Below, one piece after another: positions 26,001 to 32,200 of a DNA stretch of 64,000 nt; positions within the stretch are counted from its first letter, which is position 1, and every line of letters begins with the position of its first letter. Origin of the DNA: Riemerella anatipestifer_F (GTDB lineage: Bacteria; Bacteroidota; Bacteroidia; Flavobacteriales; Weeksellaceae); the NCBI RefSeq assembly GCF_037861325.1, contig NZ_JAFELW010000005.1; one strand, written 5' to 3'. The translations under genes were made by a program, and so were the position numbers. The notes below the pieces were generated by a model. It was not told where the DNA came from. It was given only the letters and a program-made list of their open reading frames with translations, and did no database searches.

Positions 26001-27253
26001 ATAATCTAAACACGATACATTCATTAAAGGGCGATGAGGTAGATTTGGAATTGAGTAAGTTATACGGACTTAAAAACACTATTACGGAGGTGGTGAATAA
26101 AAAACGAAAATTTATTCCACCAATGCCTAACTTTAGAGAGGAAGCCAAAAAGCATATCGAAACCATTTTGGTTTCGATTAAAAATAAAAATAAGGTTTAC
26201 ACCAAAAACATCAATAAAACCAAGAAAAAGTCAGGTCACAATACCAAAGAACAACTAACGCCACGAGGACAATTACATAAAGAAACAGTTTATGGGAAAT
26301 CCAAAAGACCGATGAATAAGCCTACTAAAATCAATAAAAATTTTAGTTTAGAACAGGCTCAACTTATTATCAATGCACAGGAAAAAGAATTGGTGCTTCG
26401 TCATTTAGCTCAATTTGACAACAACCCAGCAGTTGCTTTTGATACAAAAACACTCAAAAAAACACCATTACTTAAAAATGATGAACCTTTGAAAGAAGTG
26501 TTATGTTTTGAGGAAATTTTTACGATTAGAAAAGACATTACTCCTGATTTAAAGATTGAAAAGGTGGTGGATGAAAAAATAAAAGCTATTTTAGAGCAAC
26601 GCGTAAATGATTTTAGAGGTAATGCCAAAGAAGCCTTTTCTGATTTGGATAAAAATCCGATATGGCTTAACAAAGAAAAAGGAATTTGCATCAAACGAGT
26701 AACCATTACAGGAGTAAGTAACGCCGAAGCTCTACACCATCAAAAAGACCATTTAGGTAGAGAAATTTTGGACGATAACGGAAACCCTATACCTGCGGAT
26801 TTTGTAAGTACAGGAAACAATCATCATGTCGCTATTTATGAGGATGAAAAAGGTAAACTGCAAGAAAAAGTAGTGTCGCTTTATGAAGCAGTAGAAAGAG
26901 CAAATCAAGGCTTACCTGTTGTTGATAAAGGATTAAATGAAGATTTAGGATGGAAGTTTTTATTTACCATGAAACAAAATGAAATGTTTGTTTTTCCTAA
27001 TGATGATTTTGATATAAATGAGATTGATTTATTAGATGAGAATAATGCTAAAAAAATTAGTCAACATTTGTTTAGAGTTCAGAAAATAGCAACTAAGGAT
27101 TATTTTTTTAGGCATCATTTGGAAACAACCGTTGAAAATAAAAATGAATTAAAAGATGTCACATGGAAAAGAGAGGGATTAAGTAATATTAAGGAAATAA
27201 AAAAAGTCCGTATTAACCATATAGGCAAAATCGTTCACGTGGGAGAATATTAA
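23051..27253 (+). CDS. cas9: Type II-C CRISPR-associated endonuclease Cas9
   Basis: 1400-residue RNA-guided nuclease. RuvC-I has Asp8 in ILGLDLGTNSIGWA; the arginine-rich bridge helix follows at about 58-78 (RTAKRSARRNLQRYKLRRKN). RuvC-II has Glu709 (VRIELARELKK), HNH has His793 (DIEHIIPKA), and RuvC-III has His965 and Asp968 (DHRHHAMDALTVAF). All nuclease residues are intact, so it should cut both DNA strands. The C-terminal part after about 1050 is Lys-rich and would hold the PAM-interacting domain. II-C assignment rests on the cas9-cas1-cas2 order without csn2 or cas4. At 1400 residues it is large compared with Neisseria or Campylobacter II-C enzymes but normal for the Bacteroidota branch. 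cas1 begins 12 bp after the stop. Confidence 0.97.
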   Translation: MKTILGLDLGTNSIGWALVKETENSNEKSEIIKLGVRVNPLTVDEKTNFEAGRPLSTNADRTAKRSARRNLQRYKLRRKNLIDLLIKNQLIDKDAPLTEIGKNTTYQTLELRAKAARERIELEDLARVFLAINKKRGYRSSRKVNNEEEGQVVDGMAVAKKLYDENLTPGQYAYELLSKGKKYVPDFYRSDLQAEFDRIWEYQRQFYSHILLDELYKELKGKNKNQTWAICKEPFAIEGIKLSEKGADLKLKKYQLRAEGLARKLDLELLAIVLQEINSDLNKSSGYLGAISDRSKELYFNKETAGENLWKQIQKNPHTSLKNQVFYRQDYLDEFEQIWETQAQFHQQLTLALKEQIRDVVIFYQRKLKSQKGLLSFCQFESWEIERKDENGNVILNKTTQLPKRQTVGRRVAPKSSPLFQEFKIWQNINNLEIAKISDGDSKNKKETEETLSGDERKLLFEELNLGGNLSQKEVLQILGLKDKEYKTNFPEGLEGNRTNAALFNIYQQIAENEGYGDWTKKSAQEIKEELKAVFPQIGIQADILDFNAELDGKEFENQASYQLWHLLYSAEEDDKISEEDQIIYGNSAVSLKKKLCEKFGFTPEYAKWIANVSLQDDYGNLSTKAMRKIIPYLIDGNDYSEACALAGYNHSNSLTKEENDSRELLDKLELLPKNSLRNPVVEKILNQMVNVVNQVIETYGKPDEVRIELARELKKSAEERAEMTKDINEATRRNEDIKKRITKEFGISNPTKSNVVRYKLWLELAPLVHKDVFTGKQIKKEDLFSSKIDIEHIIPKALLFDDSYSNKTLAFRQTNLKKGDRTAYDFIESDYNATLDDYIQRVETLYNNAKGTISKGKRNKLLMAQKNLPDGFIERDLRNSQYIAKKAKAMLCQVFKDVNVTSGSITDRLREDWDLINVMKELNFPKYKALGLTEIEERYDIGQEKTKKVEVITDWTKRNDHRHHAMDALTVAFTTKSHVQYLNNLNTIHSLKGDEVDLELSKLYGLKNTITEVVNKKRKFIPPMPNFREEAKKHIETILVSIKNKNKVYTKNINKTKKKSGHNTKEQLTPRGQLHKETVYGKSKRPMNKPTKINKNFSLEQAQLIINAQEKELVLRHLAQFDNNPAVAFDTKTLKKTPLLKNDEPLKEVLCFEEIFTIRKDITPDLKIEKVVDEKIKAILEQRVNDFRGNAKEAFSDLDKNPIWLNKEKGICIKRVTITGVSNAEALHHQKDHLGREILDDNGNPIPADFVSTGNNHHVAIYEDEKGKLQEKVVSLYEAVERANQGLPVVDKGLNEDLGWKFLFTMKQNEMFVFPNDDFDINEIDLLDENNAKKISQHLFRVQKIATKDYFFRHHLETTVENKNELKDVTWKREGLSNIKEIKKVRINHIGKIVHVGEY

Positions 27254-27265
27254 AAATAATGGATT

Positions 27266-28165
27266 ATGCTTTACCGTTCTATCTACATTGGCAATCCTGC
27301 CTACCTCAAGTTAAAAGACCAGCAAATGAAAATCATTTGCCCTGAAACCAAAGCAGAAAAAGGAAGCATCCCTGTAGAAGATTTAGGATTACTGATGCTG
27401 GATCATTTTCAAATCACTATTTCTCATCAGCTTGTACAAAAGTTGATGGGAAATAATGTGGTGGTTATCAGTTGTGATGCTCATCATTTACCTCACGGCA
27501 TCATGTTGCCTTTGTATGGCCACTCCGAATATTCTGAACGGGTGAAATATCAGCTTGAAGCCAGCGAACCGCTAAAGAAAAATATTTGGAAGCAAGTAGT
27601 TGAAAGTAAAATCAATAACCAATCGGAAGTTTTAAAGTGCTTAGGGAACTACTACGAACCTATGCTGGAGTACAAAGAACAAGTAAAAAGTGGCGATACC
27701 ACCAATATGGAAGGCATTGCAGCACAACATTATTGGAAATATTTAATTGCTCCAGATTTTCTCAGAGAACGTTTTGGTGATTCTCCGAACCAGTTTTTTA
27801 ATTTTGGTTATGCGGTGTTGAGAAGTATTGTGGCAAGAGCAATAGTAGAAACAGGGCTGTTGCCCGTGTTAGGGATTTTTCATAGGAACAAATACAATCC
27901 TTACTGCTTGGCAGACGATTTAATGGAACCTTACCGTCCGTTTGTAGATTTTTTGGTAATGGAATGGTTAGAAAATCACCCTGAAAATGAAGAGTTAACC
28001 AAAGAGTTTAAAGCATTTATGCTAAATATAGCGACTTTAGATGTGAGAATTGAAAATAAGCTAAGACCTTTAATCGTAGCTGTAAAAACGAGTGTGGTTT
28101 CGGTTTACAAATGTTATACCGGAGAAAAAAGACAAATAGCTGTACCAGAGTTTTATGAAGTTTAA
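27266..28165 (+). CDS. cas1: CRISPR-associated endonuclease/integrase Cas1 (type II)
   Basis: 299 residues. Cas1 with Cas2 inserts new spacers at the leader-proximal repeat. The metal site is visible: Glu149 (NMEGIAAQHYW), His206 (IFHRNKYNPYCLADDL) and Glu221 (MEPYRPFVDF). Start ATG 27266 gives the standard MLYRSIYIGNPAYLKLKDQQ beginning; an earlier ATG at 27259 is in another frame. It lies 12 bp after cas9 and overlaps cas2 by 11 bp, so the three genes are one operon. Confidence 0.96.
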   Translation: MLYRSIYIGNPAYLKLKDQQMKIICPETKAEKGSIPVEDLGLLMLDHFQITISHQLVQKLMGNNVVVISCDAHHLPHGIMLPLYGHSEYSERVKYQLEASEPLKKNIWKQVVESKINNQSEVLKCLGNYYEPMLEYKEQVKSGDTTNMEGIAAQHYWKYLIAPDFLRERFGDSPNQFFNFGYAVLRSIVARAIVETGLLPVLGIFHRNKYNPYCLADDLMEPYRPFVDFLVMEWLENHPENEELTKEFKAFMLNIATLDVRIENKLRPLIVAVKTSVVSVYKCYTGEKRQIAVPEFYEV

Positions 28166-28493
28166 TCGTTTTAATGCTTACAGAGTTATGTGGGTTATGG
28201 TATTATATGATCTACCAACAGAAACCAAAGCGATGCGGAAAGCGGCTCAGCTATTCCGAAAACGGCTTGAAGACGATGGGTTTAGTCTTTTCCAATTTTC
28301 CATTTATATACGGCATTGCCCAAGTCGGGAAAATGCAGAAGTACATATTAAAAGAGTAAAATCGATACTTCCCAAGCACGGTAAGGTGGCTATTATGAGT
28401 ATTACAGATAAACAGTTTGGAGCTATTGAAATTTTCTTTGCGAGAGCTAAAGAAGAACCCAAACCAACCTATCAGCAATTAGAACTTTTTTAG
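28155..28493 (+). CDS. cas2: CRISPR-associated endoribonuclease/adaptor Cas2
   Basis: 112 residues with the ferredoxin-like Cas2 fold: MWVMVLYDLPTETKAMRKAAQLFRKRL with the conserved Asp19, a helix with YIRHCPSRENAEVHIKRVKSILP, and the C-terminal strand VAIMSITDKQFGAIEIFF. It bridges the Cas1 dimers in the spacer-integration complex. The start codon lies inside the end of cas1. It ends with a LELF tail, 108 bp before the first repeat. Confidence 0.96.
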   Translation: MKFNRFNAYRVMWVMVLYDLPTETKAMRKAAQLFRKRLEDDGFSLFQFSIYIRHCPSRENAEVHIKRVKSILPKHGKVAIMSITDKQFGAIEIFFARAKEEPKPTYQQLELF

Positions 28494-28601
28494 AAACAGA
28501 AAAAAAGGATTTACTAAAGTAAAAATAGACAAGAAATAGTGAAAAATCTAATCCTAATAAAACGCAAAACCCATTGAAAAACAACGGGTTTATTTTTTGA
28601 G
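28494..28601. promoter_or_regulatory. Candidate CRISPR leader between cas2 and the array
   Basis: 108 bp of A/T-rich sequence directly touching the first repeat of the homogeneous, non-degenerate end of the array. The far end has the decayed repeat, so this side is the likely site of spacer insertion. Relative to crRNA transcription (minus strand) it lies downstream, as reported for other II-C arrays. It also contains the cas operon terminator. Confidence 0.5.
28566..28598 (+). terminator. cas operon terminator
   Basis: AAACCC-A-TTG pairs with CAA-C-GGGTTT around an A5 loop (28567-28591), followed by ATTTTTT. It would stop cas9-cas1-cas2 transcription just before the array. Confidence 0.75.
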
Positions 28602-30496
28602 GTTGCGAACTATCACAAAGATAGTGAAAATTGAAAGCAATTCACAACTAGTAATTTCCTCACCATTTACTTTACCAAGTTGCGAACTATCACAAAGATA
28701 GTGAAAATTGAAAGCAATTCACAACCAAATGGAGTTTCTTTCGCCTTTGATACTCGTTGCGAACTATCACAAAGATAGTGAAAATTGAAAGCAATTCACA
28801 ACCTTCCTGGTCCAAACATCGCAAGTTCTGTGGTTGCGAACTATCACAAAGATAGTGAAAATTGAAAGCAATTCACAACAAAGAAAGAAATTCTTATGAA
28901 GAAAATAGCGTTGCGAACTATCACAAAGATAGTGAAAATTGAAAGCAATTCACAACTAAGGCTCAAATAGATGAAAATATGCGACAGTTGCGAACTATCA
29001 CAAAGATAGTGAAAATTGAAAGCAATTCACAACATCTCCATTAACTTGGTTAATGCTACTTTAGTTGCGAACTATCACAAAGATAGTGAAAATTGAAAGC
29101 AATTCACAACTTTTTAGTGTGGCTTCCGTTTTCCTGTACGGTTGCGAACTATCACAAAGATAGTGAAAATTGAAAGCAATTCACAACTGCTTCCATAAAG
29201 AGTGCTCCCACTTTAGTGTTGCGAACTATCACAAAGATAGTGAAAATTGAAAGCAATTCACAACACTTTGGGATTAGTCCAATAATTTTCCATTGTTGCG
29301 AACTATCACAAAGATAGTGAAAATTGAAAGCAATTCACAACATGCGTTCACTTTTATTCCTTGGATAGCTAGTTGCGAACTATCACAAAGATAGTGAAAA
29401 TTGAAAGCAATTCACAACAGATAACACCGAGTTGAAAGAGGGCGACACGTTGCGAACTATCACAAAGATAGTGAAAATTGAAAGCAATTCACAACTTAGC
29501 ATCTGGAATTACAAAACTTAACGAGGTTGCGAACTATCACAAAGATAGTAAAAATTGAAAGCAATTCACAACAACCATTGACGAATGTAAAAAGTACGGT
29601 TTGTTGCGAACTATCACAAAGATAGTAAAAATTGAAAGCAATTCACAACAGCCACTCTCCACCTAGAAGCATTTAGGTTGTTGCGAACTATCACAAAGAT
29701 AGTAAAAATTGAAAGCAATTCACAACCCTCATCACGGAACATTTTAATTGTGTTATGTTGCGAACTATCACAAAGATAGTAAAAATTGAAAGCAATTCAC
29801 AACATGAGGGCGCATTAGAAGCTATGGGGGAAAGTTGCGAACTATCACAAAGATAGTAAAAATTGAAAGCAATTCACAACGTCAGCCCGTAGTATTAGAC
29901 AGTATAGAGGGTTGCGAACTATCACAAAGATAGTAAAAATTGAAAGCAATTCACAACATAAAAAAGCAGCTTTACAAGTTCAAGGAGGTTGCGAACTATC
30001 ACAAAGATAGTAAAAATTGAAAGCAATTCACAACCAACAGCGACAAACTCAGCTTTTCTAGAAAGTTGCGAACTATCACAAAGATAGTAAAAATTGAAAG
30101 CAATTCACAACCCCCAAGGCGAAATGCTAAAGTCTTCAGAAGTTGCGAACTATCACAAAGATAGTAAAAATTGAAAGCAATTCACAACCAACGGCCGCAA
30201 ACTCAGCTTTTCTGGAAAGTTGCGAACTATCACAAAGATAGTAAAAATTGAAAGCAATTCACAACTAACAATACATAAGGTCGTCCGAGCCTCCTGTTGC
30301 GAACTATCACAAAGATAGTAAAAATTGAAAGCAATTCACAACATCTTAGGGATAAGTATTTACAATTAGGAAGTTGCGAACTATCACAAAGATAGTAAAA
30401 ATTGAAAGCAATTCACAACTTAATGATAGTAAAATAACATTAACAGATGGTTGCGAACTATCACAAAGATAGTAAAAATTGAAAGCAATTCATAAT
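28602..30496 (-). CRISPR. Type II-C CRISPR array, 25 repeats and 24 spacers, transcribed from the minus strand
   Basis: Twenty-five 47-bp repeats, all spaced at exactly 77 bp (24 spacers of 30 bp). Plus-strand repeat begins GTTGCGAACTATCACAAAG and ends GAAAGCAATTCACAAC. Repeats 1-12 (28602-29495) have G at repeat base 25; repeats 13-25 (29526-30496) have A. Repeat 25 is degenerate at its right end (CATAAT instead of CACAAC). The tracrRNA anti-repeat shows the crRNA is the minus strand. In that sense each repeat holds TTG (bases 2-4), 21 bases, then TAtcTTTG (bases 26-33), a match to the Bacteroidota promoter. It also contains a 6-bp inverted repeat ACTATC/GATAGT. Spacers 19 (30035-30064) and 21 (30189-30218) are near-copies. 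Confidence 0.98.
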
Positions 30497-30516
30497 GTTA
30501 CTGTTTGTTATTGGTT

Positions 30517-30684
30517 TTATTTTTTAAGATATAAAACACGCCTCCAATTATGTAAACCGACACAATTAAATACTAAATTAAAAATCCCTATACTCCCAAA
30601 ATCCATTACAATGTAGTAGGAATTATAAATGATATAAAAAATAGAAAATACAATAAGTATAAAATATAGTATAGAGTTTTTCAT
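30517..30684 (-). CDS. Small hypothetical membrane protein
   Basis: 55 residues from ATG 30684: MKNSILYFILIVFSIFYIIY, then about 35 more ending in NCVGLHNWRRVLYLKK. One or two hydrophobic helices are followed by a short basic tail. An alternative start at 30735 would add 17 residues but lies upstream of the promoter, so the shorter form is preferred. The family is not recognised. The gene is wedged between the degenerate end of the CRISPR array and the DUF5689 gene, with its own promoter (30735-30707); a link to CRISPR is not shown. Confidence 0.6.
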   Translation of the reverse strand: MKNSILYFILIVFSIFYIIYNSYYIVMDFGSIGIFNLVFNCVGLHNWRRVLYLKK

Positions 30685-30706
30685 TTTTATAAATTGCAAG
30701 CTGTTA

Positions 30707-30735
30707 CAAATATAGTAAAAAAGAGCTACCTCCAA
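30707..30735 (-). promoter_or_regulatory. Promoter of the small membrane protein, embedded in the upstream terminator
   Basis: Minus-strand TTG (30735-30733), 18 bases, then TATATTTG (30714-30707), a full consensus match. The TTG is the loop of the terminator hairpin of the DUF5689 gene. Confidence 0.7.
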
Positions 30736-30745
30736 GAGGTAGCTC
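30716..30745 (-). terminator. Terminator of the TonB receptor/DUF5689 operon
   Basis: A perfect 10-bp stem GAGCTACCTC/GAGGTAGCTC with a 3-base loop, followed on the minus strand by six T residues. Confidence 0.9.
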
Positions 30746-30771
30746 TATGTTTTTAAATTGAGATATTCAGT

Positions 30772-32175
30772 CTACTTTAAAGTAATATTGTCTATTTGTA
30801 CAGTAGTGGTTACAGTAGTGTTGCCTACATATTCAAAAAAGATATAACCTTTTCCTGTAGTAGGAATTGTAAATTCGCCACTATCTACCCAATCGGTAGC
30901 ATAGCCATTAGTATTTCCTTTTGAAAGAGTAAACTTAGAAGTAATATCTATTAGGTCGGTTTTATTTACAACTCCGCCAGGTGTATATTTCGTAGTGTAA
31001 TATACTTTAAGAGCGTCTCCTGTGTAGTAACCATCTTTTGTTTGGAAAGAGAGTTTAGAAGAGCCAGTAAATTCAGCAGGAACTATAAAGTAAGTGCTAA
31101 CATCAGCATTGGCTCTAAATGCACTTATTTGGATATAATTGTTACCGCTAAAAGTTTTTTGCTCCCAAAAACGATTTCCGAATACAGAATAGTTAATGTA
31201 TTTAGGATCTGCAATCCTTTTGAAATTAGTAACTGTAGATACGTTATCAAAAGCTTCAGCCATTGTCTTATTATATTCTGGGGCGTTGCCACCTAAAACA
31301 TTTTTGGAACTTACAAATCTTTCTTGTTCAAATTTAACATCGTTTAAATCACGAATGTAGAGTTGCCATGTTACATTTCGTCCAGAAACATATTTGTTTA
31401 CAACTACGGTAATGTCTCCGCTCTCCGTAGGTAAAGTTTTCCCTGCGAAACGAGCAAAACCACTATTTCTTACCACAGCAGTGTTGTCCTCTCTATCTAC
31501 TAAAGTTCTATCAACAGTTTGTCTATTGACTGCATCTGCATAAGTAATTTTACCATCAGCCTCTGAAAATTGCACCCCTTTAATAGTAACTAGAGTGTTG
31601 ATGTATTCATCTTTAGTAGCTTCTGCAATGGAGTTTACCACTCTAGGAGTAATGGCTTTGATGTCCATAGTATTACCTCCACAAACGCCAGTAATGAAGT
31701 CTCTCATATTACCTTCTGGTATTTGTCCTGTTGGGTTTACATAGCCTAATTTAACCACCTCTCTGTCTAAACCAACAGAAAGCCCATTAGCTCTAACTCT
31801 TACACGAGATCCTACAGGGTAGTCTGTATATAAGAAAGTTTTGTTGATGGCAACTTGGATACCTGCGGTAGGATTTTCGGTATTGTCTTGTATGGTAAGT
31901 TGTTTATAAAAGTTACCACCTTCATCAGAAGAAATTACATATCCTTCAAAAATAACGGGAGCGTCTGTTTCTCCATTAGGGATGGTGTAGTTACTTACGA
32001 AGTTTACAGGTGTTGGAGCTAATGTTTTAAAATCTTTAATGGTAGTTGTAGGTTCCGAGAATTGGTTGCTACATTGGATTGCAGGTGTGTCAAACTTATC
32101 GTCGTGTACACAAGAAGTTAATGCTCCAAGACTAAGGGCTATTAACGAAGTTTTTAAATATGATGTTGTTTTCAT
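30772..32175 (-). CDS. DUF5689 domain-containing lipoprotein
   Basis: 467 residues with a lipoprotein signal (MKTTSYLKTSLIALSLGALTSC). The N-terminal half carries DUF5689, an OB-fold-like domain: DAPVIFEGYVISSDEGGNFYKQ, LTIQDNTENPTAGIQVAIN, YPVGSRVRVRANGL. The C-terminal half looks like a jelly-roll or choice-of-anchor domain (FWEQKTFSGNNYIQISAFRA, TDWVDSGEFTIPTTGKGYIFFEY). It lies 25 bp behind a TonB receptor gene, like SusD-type partners, and is opposite a secreted nuclease. A role as a surface substrate-binding lipoprotein is inferred. Confidence 0.82.
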   Translation of the reverse strand: MKTTSYLKTSLIALSLGALTSCVHDDKFDTPAIQCSNQFSEPTTTIKDFKTLAPTPVNFVSNYTIPNGETDAPVIFEGYVISSDEGGNFYKQLTIQDNTENPTAGIQVAINKTFLYTDYPVGSRVRVRANGLSVGLDREVVKLGYVNPTGQIPEGNMRDFITGVCGGNTMDIKAITPRVVNSIAEATKDEYINTLVTIKGVQFSEADGKITYADAVNRQTVDRTLVDREDNTAVVRNSGFARFAGKTLPTESGDITVVVNKYVSGRNVTWQLYIRDLNDVKFEQERFVSSKNVLGGNAPEYNKTMAEAFDNVSTVTNFKRIADPKYINYSVFGNRFWEQKTFSGNNYIQISAFRANADVSTYFIVPAEFTGSSKLSFQTKDGYYTGDALKVYYTTKYTPGGVVNKTDLIDITSKFTLSKGNTNGYATDWVDSGEFTIPTTGKGYIFFEYVGNTTVTTTVQIDNITLK

Positions 32176-32200
32176 TTTTTATTGTGTTAAATATTAAAAT

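Noticed and set aside
28174..28359. 61-codon frame inside cas2
   Set aside because: It overlaps cas2 in another frame. Cas2 has clear motifs; the alternative does not.
27254..28601. csn2 or cas4 gene (types II-A and II-B)
   Set aside because: After cas2 there are only 108 bp before the array and no further frame, so the system is II-C.
28649..30449. Self-targeting spacers
   Set aside because: By eye I noticed no spacer matching another part of this window. A full search was not possible here.
28602..30496. Array transcribed from the plus strand, as a continuation of the cas operon
   Set aside because: A plus-strand crRNA would need an anti-repeat of the opposite sense. The tracrRNA with promoter and terminator is on the minus strand and pairs with the minus-strand repeat, and a terminator closes the cas operon before the array.
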